64,000 nucleotides of DNA from Trichuris trichiura (taxonomy: Eukaryota; Nematoda; Enoplea; Trichinellida; Trichuridae): assembly GCA_037903355.1 (NCBI GenBank), contig JBAJFE010000018.1, forward strand, positions 744,001-808,000. The letters are read 5' to 3'. A model generated the notes under the pieces. That model saw nothing but the letters and a program-made list of their open reading frames with translations, had not been told where the DNA came from and did not search any database. Both the position numbers and the translations under genes were made by a program. Shown here one piece after another: positions 13,169 to 24,850 of the stretch (position 1 is the stretch's first letter; each line of letters begins with the position of its first letter).

Positions 13169-13574
13169 TTTCTTCCTTTTGACAATTTTCTTTCATTTTA
13201 ACACATGTACACTCGCTCAGGAATAGCAATTCCATTTGCCTCTGCATGAAACAGCGGAACAGCATGAAAGTTCCTAATTCCTTTTTTTCCTGTTGCGATT
13301 AAATGATTTTTCCTTTGACCTTACTTTCTTCCTTTTTTCTTTGGCGAACGCGCTTCACTCACTGTTCAGCGCACAGCTGATTTTTTGCATACGTCGTATA
13401 TTTCAACGTTCAGTAAAGTGCATATTGCTTATCATTATTCGCAGGTATCGTCGCTACTTCTTTATTCGAGAAACGCCCATACAAGAAAGAGCAACGACTG
13501 ACTGACGGCATTCTGCTTGCCTTTTAGCATACGTGAAAACACCCGACTTTAAACGATAGAGGTGCCTACGGTAA
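13169..13574. other. Gap between convergent genes
   Basis: About 400 bp between the stops of the BSD gene (+) and the SAYSvFN gene (-), so both 3' ends share it. A short open frame (13293-13505) has no similarity I recognise. Confidence 0.5.
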
Positions 13575-14024
13575 TCAAATTAGTCCACCACCTCTGCGAT
13601 ACATATCTTCGAAATGTTCGGCCGTTATTTGTCCCGGTAGACGTTCACAGTTTGGATTGAATACGGAGTATGCGCTTAGCTGCTGCTGCTGCTGAGCTTC
13701 ATTTTGTTTTTTTCTTCGAGAGGTATTCAACCAAAGAATTACAAATGCCGACGACAAAGCGTAGACGCACCCGAATTCCACGTAGATGGCAACGGACAAT
13801 AGCAATAGCCACAGAAGGGTAAACAGAAGAATTTTCTGAAGCCGATCGACAACAGTTGCTTTAACTTCCGCGCTGTCGCTTTCCTCGACGACCTCTTCAA
13901 TCTGCTTTACCGGTTCTTCGCAGTTTTCCTTAACAACTGCTTTTTCTATCGGCTTTTCCTGCTGCTGGCATAAAATTGTCTTTTTTCTACGATATTCTTC
14001 CAATTCCGCCCTAACGCTCTCCAT
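13575..14024 (-). CDS. SAYSvFN-domain protein (SAYSD1-like), ER membrane
   Basis: A single-exon 149-residue protein. Residues 117-127 are SAYSVFNPNCE, the name-giving motif of the SAYSvFN domain, followed by LPGQITAEHFE. Before it lie two hydrophobic segments (about residues 64-82 and 84-100) and a charged, Glu-rich N-terminal half likely to be coiled. The order membrane hairpin, basic RRKK stop, SAYSVFN, short tail matches human SAYSD1 (about 180 residues). SAYSD1 is reported to act at the ER translocon, recognising UFMylated stalled ribosomes in translocation-coupled quality control; applying that here is inference from the family. The gene converges on the BSD gene. Confidence 0.9.
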   Translation of the reverse strand: MESVRAELEEYRRKKTILCQQQEKPIEKAVVKENCEEPVKQIEEVVEESDSAEVKATVVDRLQKILLFTLLWLLLLSVAIYVEFGCVYALSSAFVILWLNTSRRKKQNEAQQQQQLSAYSVFNPNCERLPGQITAEHFEDMYRRGGGLI

Positions 14025-15433
14025 TGCATTTTTAGTGCTACAGTACAGTACAGAAGAACAATGAAGTATGCGCAGGTTAGAATATTTACTACTTTTCCAG
14101 TGAGCCGCTATTTCTACGCTGCTATAAGTCTTTGTGAAATCATCAAAAAGGCTTATCGCCTTTTAGCAATAGAGCGTTACGCCTTTTCCATAAAAATGCG
14201 AACTATTTAAAGTTGCTTACTGCCAAAAAAAATGAACACAAAGAGGGATTAGGCTTCTCGTGAAAACGTTTGCTACGGGAAATGCGCAATAGGCAGCTTG
14301 TCGATTTCGAAAGCAACGTGCGTTTCGTTACGATTTCTTCTAAAACTTTAAATTCCTTCAGCGCATGCAATAGGCTTGGCGCGATGTGTTTCTTTGTTTA
14401 GTAGGAATATCGGCCGTTTTGTAACGGGTAGGTATAGCTTCGTTTCTGTACTTAAACGGTCTCTGATTATTAGGTGACGTGGTATGGTATAAATGGGACC
14501 CTAAAAATGTTCTCCTTCCTTTTTTGTCTAACTTTTCGTGCTGCATTTCGCAGAAAAGACTTTCGGTATAAAAGACGCCTTTATAAGTAAACCATGATGC
14601 TCCAAACGTTTCTGACGACTTATTTCGGTTGAAAACTTGGGTTAGGAGAACCTAACCCTTCAGCGTCTTTAAAAACCCTTCCCCGTTTTTATTTAATTTG
14701 CAAATGCGAAAAAAAGAGCCGTCAGCTACGTTTTCCTTAGGACGTTCGTCATCAGGTCTGCTAGGGGATCACGGCAAGGCGGGAAAAAGGCAGACCAAAG
14801 GTCAGCTGCCTACATATCTTTTCTTACTGACTTTCCGAACGTTCATCTTGACCTAGTACAGACTTAAGCCGGTTTAATCCATTTAAGGAGTAAGAGTAAA
14901 TTTAAATTTGTTACATCGGTTATTTTCCACTCTCTTTTCTTACAGTTCTTCAGAAAGTATTCAAGCTATAAAATAACTGGAATACAGCTATAATACCCTC
15001 GAAAAGCCGTGCGCTATTTACACGCCATAAGGAAGTAAGCTATCCGAACAAGTATAGTACGAGCTAGATATTGATTAACTTCCAAGGCATCAAAGACGAA
15101 AGTGTTTAAAATAAGTCGCAGAAAAATAAGGACGTTCTATTAGTATTCACGGAAGCTGCAAATTCCACCGAGCTTCTCAAGCAGCTATTTCTGCATTTTG
15201 GCCAAATATGGATTTCCTTATTCTCGGCAGGAATGTACAACTCCTTTACATTATTTTTTCTGAAACGGTGAGCTTTTTAGTCATCATTTCAAGTTCGTTG
15301 AGGTGGTTTAAAGAAGTAAGTTGTCCAAGAAGTATTTGTTTTAAAGTTTAAAACATGCTCGTAGAGTAGCTTGGCATCACTTTCTCTTCTGTCATTTATT
15401 TTAACTGAACTCAGCCTTGCCTTCACCCTCAAT
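14025..15433. other. Intergenic stretch with a small perfect hairpin
   Basis: No gene recognised. At about 14640-14660 there is a tight palindrome: GGGTTAGG, loop AGAA, CCTAACCC. Its function is unknown. Confidence 0.4.
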
Positions 15434-16807
15434 ATGTTAACCAACAATATAGGGTGTTTGGCAAGCTTGAGGGAAGAGGACTTGGAATCTTTAGACTTGG
15501 AAGCTTTCGTTAATTCGCTTCGCGATGGTATGCACGGGGGTCCTAAAAAACGCAAATCCATTTGCTGCTTCCTTATGCGCCTAATAGCTTCGATCACTTG
15601 GATTTACTGCTGCCCACCGTTTCCCGTGTGCATTGCTAATAAGATGGCATTTGCGTAAGTCAATGGCATAAAATGCAATGCGTTAAAAATAAATTGCCAA
15701 ACTGCTTCTAGGCCACCAAAACCTGCACTGTACTCGCTCAGAGAGGTCAAGGATAAAAACAATAACAATAAATTAGAATTAGTTCTTTGTCCGGCAATGG
15801 TAAAAGTCTGGCGTATCGAAGTGGAGGATCCATTCGAGTTTCTGTCTCGATCAACTGTATATTTTATGAAAGCATCCAATGGCAAACATGTCGTCTGCCT
15901 GCACGCCCGAAACAGTTTGAGACAGCCTTCGCCGTATACCATTCTATACTCGCAGGTAACCTCCCGGAAAATAGATAGTAGCATGTGTATTTCCTAATAA
16001 AAATACTTTAGGGAAACGCCAGCGATCTTGGTTGGATACTGTTCGAAGTCCAAGAAATTGCAGAAAGTCTAAACCTGGATATTTTATGCTACGACTACTT
16101 GGGATACGGGTGCAGTGAAGGAAAACCAAGCGAGGCTAACTTGTGCAGAAGTGCGGATGCTGCTATGGAGTGCCTGCTGAAGGAAGTGAAACTTGACGTG
16201 AGCAAAATCATTTTATGGGGTATGTCGCTGGGAACTGTTGGCACTACGCATCTGGGTGCAAAGCACAAAGTGGCTGGTGTTATTTTGCAATCGTCGTTTC
16301 TATCTTCCTATCGTTACTGCTGGCCTAAACTGAAATGGGATATATGCTTCGACACGTTCTGCAAGTACGATTGCCAATGTTAATAACGTTTCAAAGCTAA
16401 TTTAACATTTCAGCTACAAGCGCGCTCGTAAGATAACCAGCCCAACATTGATCTTGCATGGCAATATGGATCAAATGTTCAGCGTAGACCACGCATATAT
16501 TATGGCCAAGGAATGTCCAGGATCGGGACCACCAGTAATCATTGCTGGAGCCGACCACGATTCTCTGCACACGAAATACTATTTCTGGTTGGCTGTTGAA
16601 AAGTTTCTAGCGCAGCATATGGGCTTGCTACCTGTCTGCGATTTAGAAAAGAACAATCTGAGTCATCGCGAAGGTGGATTAATTAAGTTTCCACTAACCG
16701 AAGCAGATTTCGATGAAGAAGAGTATCCGTTATTTTCGAGTTCCCGCCCGTTGCGTACTTCTCCTGCCAAAGAACGCCATCAGGGCACGAAGAAAAAAAC
16801 TCTCTGA
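15434..16807 (+). CDS. ABHD17-like alpha/beta-hydrolase (depalmitoylase family)
   Basis: Exons 15434-15654, 15712-15955, 16012-16364, 16414-16807, in phase, up to 403 residues. CCPPFPVCIANKMAF near the N-terminus matches the Cys-rich membrane anchor of ABHD17 (CCPPCPGRIAAKLAF). The core follows: GNASDLG, ILCYDYLGYGCSEGKPSEAN, the nucleophile elbow GMSLGT (Ser), ITSPTLILHGNMD (acid Asp), and GADHDSLH (His), so the Ser-Asp-His triad is present. ABHD17 enzymes remove palmitate from membrane proteins such as N-Ras. Two oddities: the usual HG before the oxyanion loop is QG (SQGNASDLG), and the C-terminus runs about 60 residues beyond the family end. The Met at 15575 would give a start spaced like human ABHD17; the Met at 15434 adds 47 residues. 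Donor 16365 is GTACGA. AATAAA lies about 20 bp after the stop. Confidence 0.88.
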
Positions 16808-19529
16808 TATGCGAATAACAGTAATAATAATAAATGGTAATTAACTAGTCGACTCTGTATGACTATTTCAAAATTGCCTCACTGGAAGGATCCCGCGATC
16901 ACTTGCCCACGAAAACAAGAAAAATAAGGGGATAGAAAAATGCTAATTTCAGCTTTCTTCAAAAACAAACCATCTGCTCGTTTTAAAATCTGTGCTACAA
17001 CGTCTGTGTCAGCAAAATTTCACGCAAGCACAATTCTAGTAATGTTAGTAAGTCATAGCATTGCTAGTACATTGACTAAACTTCTGCTGCTTGCATGATT
17101 TTGAGTTGTAATCGCAACATAAGCTTTAAAAAGTTTCCGAAAAAGATTTTGATGGACAATAGATAGGCGAATAGGCAGAAAGTGAAAAGTTAATGCAGCG
17201 GCATTTTTCAACTGCCTCTAAGGCTTATCTTTCACCAGTCACAAAAGCAGGTAGCAACACACAGAATCTCTAGTTGCTTTAGGAAAGTATCAACTGGTGT
17301 TTTTCATTTTAAATTAGGTATGCTTATTTTCGAACAGACTTTTGTTGCTTAATAACTGTGCCACTGAATCTCACCAAACAATATGAAAGAGAATAAAATT
17401 TTTAATCAATCTTCACGAATTGCATATTCAGGCATGAAGTGCGCTGAGTCGATTTGCATGCCTTATTTTTTCTGGTTTAGTATTGTTTATTTCAACTGAA
17501 GAAGAGCTCTGGTAACCTTCTCAGCTCAAGGTTCCTGTGCTCATAAAATCGGTTTTGTATTTTGGCAGTAGCTTGGATTCTTCGCTCTGCATGCACAGCA
17601 AAATCTCTTGCATTCTTTCCTTCTTATTCTTAACCTTAGTGTTAAAACAAAGAGCACTTTACTAGAACCTGCACACCCTGTTATTGCTTACTGTCTAGTT
17701 GGCATGCGTTTAGTTCGGCCTTTTTTCGTAGATCTCCTCGGTTTTGCGTACCGTCACTGTCTCGTTTGCATTATTGGCCGAGAAGTCAATTTGGCATCCA
17801 AAAATAAATGAGAATAAACGTCGAAAAGAAATTCAACTGCATAAAGCGGTTGAACATCTGGCATCCTTTAAAAAGTACATTTACGTAAACGCGGTTGAAA
17901 CATCATGTAAAAATGTGCATCGCAGTTAGACAAAATAAAAGCAGCTATTATTTCAGCGTAAACTTAAGCGGAACACTGCAGCCTGTGTTAACAAGCTTGA
18001 CTTAATGTGACTTTAAGCAACTAGCCCTGTTCCCTTGTAAGGGTGACATACAAAGCCAAAACACCAAACGCATCTTGTACATGCTGCTCGCACATGTGGT
18101 ATTTTTGCTTACCAGGATTTCCACAGCATACATGTATTACAAAGAAGCTGCATATATTTTATATAGACAAGGCATTCATGATTTGTATGGCATTCACATA
18201 CTATCCTTCACCTAGTAGCAAAATACCTGAGATATCTAGGCTTTCTATGGCATGTGGTTTGTATGTTCTGTATGATTGTATACGGGCGATGTTTATGCCA
18301 TATAAGCCTTACACGGGGTGTAAATTGCTTATAAGTAAAGCATCTGTGATACTTAAGGTGTCTTTGGCCCGCATGTAGTTAGTCAGCTCGGACAGGACAG
18401 TATGGGACCCCTTTTTCCTTTACGGCATAAAGGGACAATCCTATAAAGCGTTACAGATAACACACAGTTTGCGATTGGCTTAAAGCGCGAAAGGAAAACG
18501 GGTATCCATTTGATATCGTTCTTATTGCGATAAGGCAATAGCTGCTTTACCGCAGTGTTTATCTATGCGTTACTAAGTCATTTTATAAGAGCGTAGGTTG
18601 CTTTATGCTAATATTAAGCGTGATCGTCAAGAGAAACGTAGCAGAAACGTGAAAACTTTCAGCACACGTTGCGCTATGATTGAAGGTAAGTTTTTAAGCC
18701 AGCATGAAAATTTACCTTTACCCAGTGCCTAACTACCTTGTGGTGCTTCATTTTAAAATTTACAGCTAACAGCCAACGATTCACTGAAGCGCATGTTTCC
18801 GTCTTCATATTACAAATCTATTAACAGAAGCGATTGGTATACCTCTGCCTTCTTGCCTCTTTCTGTTTGCTTGATTTCAGTCTTACACTGCATACGTTCC
18901 GGTAAACGTTTCGCGAATATCTTTATTGTTATGATGTTACGTAGCGCTCAGCGTTACAAAAACATATGTTAACTAACCGGTAAGGTAATGTATGCAGACG
19001 ATTAATCTGTGCCAGAAGTCCTCGTAGTATACGAACCTTTTTTCTGCAGCTAAACCGAAGGTTGGCTTTTTGGCTTTAGGCTAAGTAATTAACCCTCAAC
19101 TGCAGCGTCAGCTTTATTATGTTTGTAGGAAGAAGTGTTCAAACTGACGCCTACCAATCGCACTGCTTTCACGCGGTGGTCGTCAATCAGAATTTCTAAA
19201 ATTCTGTACGTGATCACCTATGCTAAACCGCAGTTGCCGCTCTTGATTTCAAAATACAGTGACTCTTTTCTTTGTGTAAGACAGTTTTTTATTTTTTGAA
19301 TGGTCACTCTTCTTATCAGTGTGCAAACAACGGGCAATTAATTCAACCACAATGCCGCGATGTCACGGAGGCAGTGGTATTAATATTTACTTTCTTGCTG
19401 GCCCAGAAGAACGATGGTAAATAAGAAGACGGCGCAGCAGCTGCAAAATAATTAGAAGAGGCGAAATGTGAAATAAAATATATTTCTCCGGTGTCGCATA
19501 ACCAGTTTCGTTAGATCTGCTTCAACATT
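16808..19529. other. Intergenic stretch, nothing recognised
   Basis: About 2.7 kb. Open frames at 17608-17811 and 18043-18378 have no domain, no signal peptide with splice partners and odd composition; I treat them as chance. No repeat or RNA gene was identified. Confidence 0.4.
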
Positions 19530-21241
19530 ATGAAGTCATCCTTCCTTGTTCTCCTCCAATTCGGCTTATTTTGTGCTAGTTTCTCATTTTCACTGCCTGG
19601 CTTTTCCTCGCCACCTAAGAAGGTGATCCAAAGGATAGATCAGTACTTTATCTTTAATAATTTAATGGCATAAGCTTTGCGTAATCTCATTTTTATGATA
19701 TAGTCAGAAATAAGTTGCCGAATTCGTGATAAACAGTTTGTTTTTTAATTTCACGATAAAGAGTTCTGATTTTGGGAGTTAAAACAGCTACTGATTCAAG
19801 TATTCGGCTCAAACTGTTTACACTGCCTTATCCGTTGTCAAAATCCGTAACTTGTAAACTGACAATGCAGTGGATACAAGAAACGTTGCTAGTGAAATAA
19901 CAAGACATGAAGATTACTGGGAATCAATAATCTTTGCAGCGAACTTGTTTTGCCAACAGATGACGAAGAAATAGTCTAGCAACCCACAAAGTATTCGCTG
20001 CTTTTACCTTTCTAATGCAAAGATTCTAGTAAGTTCGAACAGTACAGATCCTTTAAGTACTCAGTGTTTAGCCAGTACTAATTTATCATTGAAATAATTG
20101 TTGCATACTTTTTTATAGGCACAGAATGATACTGAGTTCATGGAATGGTACGTACATTGCTTCCCACTTGGTAACAACTTACATTTAAAATAACTGAGAG
20201 AGGAGTTAATAGCGACCCGTTTTATGTATTCTCTTTTGCTTTGGACAAAACCTGCTAGATCACGCAATTCTTTCATAAAATTGTTCGCACTCATGCACTC
20301 GTCTCCTGTGCTTACTTCTGTTGTAATGAAAAGATTCTTGTGGTATTTGTTTTTACTAATAGCAAGCAGTGAAGTTTCTTCGGAGAAAATGACAGCACAA
20401 CTTTAATGTTTACAGGCGAACAGCTATCTTCTAACGCCTAAGACAATACAAACAGTGCAAGCGTTCACTGTTTGCAAGAATAAAGACTAAATTAAAAGCG
20501 TTAATTATCGCCGCATTTTTAATTAGAAATCGCTGTGACTTTAACAAGACGAGTTTCTTAGTTTTTAAAACTGCAGTCCTTTTTATAATGTAAATATTAA
20601 CTGATCTGAGCGGTTAGCAAAGTATGCTAGTGGCAGATGTACTGAGTTGCATGTAAAAGGCTTAACTTACACTCTTCCTTCTAGGACAGAAGAAGATTCC
20701 TATCTTTATGATGGTTGGGTAAACGATTGGTCATAATTCTACAAGCTAGAGCTTACAGGTTCAACATTTCTTCAGACGACGCAAAGTGCCATGAGGCATT
20801 ACATAGCAGTATACTGCGAAACCTTCAGATGCCGAGATCAAATCCGAAACGTTATGACAACTATGGCTGATAATGAAAAGTATACGCTGGCACTCTTAGA
20901 TGCTGCAAATTGTCAGGGCAACTGCCGTGAAGAGTAAGTTAATATTTCTGATCTATTCCCCGTAAAGGTAAATAGCTTATCTGTCTACCTAATGATGGCA
21001 TACAGCCAAATAAATTCAAAAGCAATTTTATATCACGGGATTATCGCGTAATGAATTTTTAAAACCGCGAAATTGCCGTGGTTTGGCTACATGAATCAAA
21101 ATGCGCTGCAACTAATGTTCGTCCGCTGCTTACAGATTCTCGGGATCAAACACTACTAGACGGATTGCTTTCCTTTACGTAAAGGAAGTGTACCTGCCAA
21201 AGAAGAAAGCGTATCTTCAAAAAGCGGGATTAAAAGCTTGA
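19530..21241 (+). CDS. Small secreted protein, unknown family
   Basis: Three exons joined on phase: 19530-19622, 20776-20933, 21136-21241 (stop TGA 21239-21241), about 118 residues. Exon 1 is an almost textbook signal peptide: MKSSFLVLLQFGLFCASFSF. The mature part contains four cysteines (VYCETFRCRDQ and ANCQGNCRE), a possible N-glycosylation site NTT at residue 89, and a Lys-rich end (LPKKKAYLQKAGLKA). Acceptors end in CAG and the second donor is GTAAGT. No exon reaches 60 codons, so a size filter would miss the gene. I do not recognise a family. In a parasite such proteins are often excretory-secretory products, but that is speculation here. The first intron is over 1.1 kb and could hide another exon. 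Confidence 0.6.
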
Positions 21242-22582
21242 CTTTAGACCTACCCTGGTAGTCAACCGCTTAAAGTGGACGAATTAAAAGATAGTGCAGA
21301 TCATGGAATTTTCACTTTTACAAACGAGTTTGCTGTTGCGCATGTGAAACATATTTATCGGAAGGCCTTTAAAGGCTTACTTGAGTCTTTTTGGTTATGA
21401 GCCCCACTTTCTGAGAAATGCAGGCTCCTTTCTGTTAAGTATGCAGCCACTGTGTTCTGCCTTTTGTATGGCGCAGGCTAGTCATCCTCTTCTGCTTTCA
21501 CTTAAGCCAAATCCAAAATATAGGCTTTATGTTTAAGTTTAGGCTTGGGGAAAGACAGAACAGGTTAGCCGACAAAGGTAGCGTATGACGGTAGAGCGCA
21601 TAACAGGGAAAGCCGGTTTACTCTTCAGTATGTAAATAACTTACGGAGCATACTGAACTTTTTGAAAAAGTAAAATTCCTACTGAGTGGATAGTGACTTA
21701 GCAAGCTTCTTCTTCTTCTCACTTGCAAGTACTACCGATTATCAGAATTGCGCAAGAGCGACAATGTGTTAATACTATTAGTTTATAAAAGCAGGGCAAC
21801 TGGCTGCCAAAAGTTTCTAGGACTTTTGTTTCAATTATGATTTCGTTTACTAGTGGTACCTCGATATAGTGATCATAAGTTACTGCTCATAGATGCAACC
21901 TGAACAGACACTTCGAATTGGAATGATGAGGGAAAAACGACGACCGAAACAGTTACCATGAAGCATTCAGTCTACTACATATGTAATGCAGTTCGAAAAG
22001 CATGCAAAGGAAACAGCCGCAGAAACCTAATCGAAGGGCATTACATTGCACCAGTTTTATTCTTGCGAAGAAATTCAAAGCGTTCAAAACATTTTTGCTC
22101 CTTTACTCAATGTCTCGGAAACAGACGTGTCGATAAATAGTGAAAATAATAAAGCGTTTGAAATTGCTGGAGATCGAGTGGAGAAAACTGCTGGTTCTAA
22201 GAGCTTTGCTCTAAATTGCCGGCGAGAAACCAGTGTCAGTCAAACCGCCTCTGCCTCTTCGTGCTTTCTCGTATATCATTTGAAGCGTCGACCCACGAGA
22301 TATCATAGTCAGCACCTTTAATAATAATCCAATCCTTAGGTGCTATAGGCCCTGCAACGGCCTTTCAGACAAGCGGACAATGATGGGTGCACACAGTAAG
22401 CGATCATTCACTCTGAATTGCCACGGCGAATGTCTGCTGCATATCTTTTAGGCAATGGGTAAACCGCATAGGCTAAGGATCATCTTTATCATATCGTTTA
22501 TCAAGGCTTAATTGTCCTTTACCAATCAATGAGTCGATGACGTAAGGACTTGACCTTTACCGCGCGGGAGCGAAAATATCAT
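21242..22582. other. Intergenic stretch containing repeat copy B
   Basis: Apart from the dispersed repeat at 21413-21625 nothing is recognised. An open frame at 22046-22321 has no domain or splice support. Confidence 0.4.
21413..21625 (+). repeat. Dispersed ~200-bp repeat family, copy B
   Basis: Same ordered blocks as at 9195: GAAATGCAGGCTCCTT, TAGGCTTTATGTTTAAG, GGGGAAAGACAGAACAGG, GTATGACGG and CGGTTTACTC. Orientation plus. Confidence 0.6.
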
Positions 22583-23750
22583 GAGGGTCGCACGGTGAAA
22601 TCGTCTTCTGAAACAGCACCGTCTGGGGAACTGTTTTGGCAATATCTTTATTCAAAAATAGAGAACAGCTTCACTGGTATCTCGAATTGGAACCAGGTCA
22701 GCTGTCCTCCATTTTTCATCGGAATATTGCGGACGGGAAATCAAGCAACTGGATATTCCAAGGCGTTACTGAGTTGCAAAGAACGCCACTCTTCTTCTGG
22801 ACATATCTTTTTTGTACAGCACATAATCATGCTGGATTCTTAAGTGCACAAGTAGCGTATCAAACATTTCGCCGAATACGGATAAACGCCTATTGACAAA
22901 CTGCGTTTCCACAACTGCAGTCATTTAAGGAAGATTACACAAAATCCGACGACATATCATTATACACCAGCAAAACCAGGAGGGCTGCACAGTAAAATCG
23001 TCTTCTGAAACAGCACGGTCCGGAGAACTGTTTTGGCAATATCTTTATTCAGGAATAGAGAACAGTTTCACTGGTATCTGGAATTGGAACCATTGGGACC
23101 AGGTCAGCTGTCCTCCATTTTTCATCGGAATATTGCGGAAGGGAAATCAAGCAAATTAAGATTTCAAGGCGACTGGGTTGCGAATAACGCCACTCTTCTT
23201 CTGGACATATCTTTCTTGTACAGCGCACAATCATGCTGGATTCTTAAGCGCACAACTAGCGGATCAACGCCTATCGACAAACTGCGTTTCCACAACCGCA
23301 ACCACTTAAGGAAGATTACACAAAATCCGACGTCATATCGTTATTGACCAACAACACCAGGAGGGCTGCACGGTAAAATCGTGTTCTGAAACAGCACCGT
23401 CCGGAGAACTGTTTTGGCAATATCTTTATTCAGGAATAGAGAACAGCTTCAATGGTATCTAGAGTTGGAACCATTGGGACCAGGTCAGCTGTTCTCCATT
23501 TTTCATCGAAATATTGCGGACGGGATATCAAGCAAATTGAGATTCCAAGGCGACTGGGTTGGAAATAACGCCACTCTTCTCCTGGACATATCTTTCTTGT
23601 ACAGCGCACAATCATGCTGGATTCTTAAGCGCACAACTAGCGGATCAACGCCTATTGACAAACTGCGTTTCCACAACTGCAGCCATTTAAGGAAGATTAC
23701 ATATCATAATCTGACATATCGTTTCAGATCAACAAAACCAGACAGCACTC
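22583..23750 (+). repeat. Three tandem copies of a ~380-400 bp unit
   Basis: The string ending in CTGAAACAGCAC after AAATCGT recurs at about 22583, 22982 and 23363, giving periods near 399 and 381 bp. Copies 2 and 3 are closest. Each keeps an open plus-strand frame with the common core WYLELEP, GQLSSIFHRNIA (LF in copy 3), and in copies 2 and 3 NNATLLLDISFLYSAQSC. Copy 1 lacks 9 bases within the frame, which keeps it open. No protein family recognised; it may be a plain tandem repeat. Confidence 0.75.
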
Positions 23751-24850
23751 AGCGTTTCACAGCTCTAACATATCATGCGTGCAAATAGGACGTGTAAGCA
23801 AGACGGTTTTATCCAAATGACGCCAATAACGCTAACTCACCGTTCCAACCGTGTAAGAAGGTCAGCCGGCAGTTCGTACAAGGTGTGCATTGCGCAGACG
23901 AGAGACTATTTACAGTTTGCACCGCACGCCAACGCAACCGCATTGAAAAATAACAAACCATCAATTGCTAACCACATCCACTAGCAAAAATACACGTCAG
24001 TTCAATCCTACCGTAGCCATTGTAGTGCGCAGGTTACGCAGTTTCAAGGACGATTAAAATTGCAACAGGGACTAAAATTTACTGCCTTCGTGACGTCGCA
24101 AGCCTTGAAAAAATGCAGTTTTGTTTTTTGTTGCGCTTTTAAACTTCAAGTTGTATTTTTAGTTAATTTGCAGGTTCTACTTCTATCAGTCCTACATGTA
24201 CAATATGCCAAAAGAAAAGTTAAGTTCACTTAACTGAACAATCAGCTGGCGGCGCTTTAACTTGACGCCCGTCATGTCCCGCGCTAATCGAATCACCGAT
24301 TTATGGTGATGGATCAGCTTACGACGTTGATCATGCGCTGTCTTATTTTCAAAATCTCCTGGCTAATTTACTTTTCCTTTCGCTCGACTATACAGTTCGC
24401 CAATAGTTAGTCCCGTCTCATCGCCTACAAAAGGGAAATACTCATCTCATTCTTGTGTGTGTTCACATGTAAGCCAGTTCTCTGCTACCTTTCCTCTGCC
24501 GCCATTTCGGTGCTGCGAGCGGTTTTTGACGTTAGACAGCAAACGCCTATACTAAAACCTAAACATAAACGTAAAGACTAAACCCAATAAAGTGGCATCC
24601 AAACTTTATCTGGCAAAGAAGAACCTGCACCAAAATGTCCCGCCTAGAAGCACTTATTCTCTCGTTCTGTAGCCTGCCTGGTCAAAACGGTAAAAGCACG
24701 CTTTCTGAATTTGCTCATGGTGTGATTAAATATCAATATTTTGCTCATGCGCTCCATGTAACGCATATATGCTCAGGAAATCCTGAGTTAGAGAGCTTTC
24801 CAATGCCCTGACTTCTTATATATTAAAGAAATAAATTTTAATGTCCATAC
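23751..24850. other. Intergenic stretch with repeat copy C
   Basis: No gene recognised. Contains a minus-strand copy of the dispersed ~200-bp repeat at about 24480-24640. Confidence 0.4.
24480..24640 (-). repeat. Dispersed ~200-bp repeat family, copy C
   Basis: Reverse-strand match to the family: on the minus strand GTGCAGGTTCTTCTTTGCC, then TATGTTTAGGTTTTAG. The copy looks truncated. Confidence 0.45.

Noticed and set aside
14740..14770. CTGATGA followed by GGAAAAC on the minus strand as another hammerhead
   Set aside because: No stem II can form between the two blocks and stem I does not pair.
18043..18378. 111-codon open frame in the ABHD17 downstream gap
   Set aside because: No recognisable motif; isolated; likely chance.
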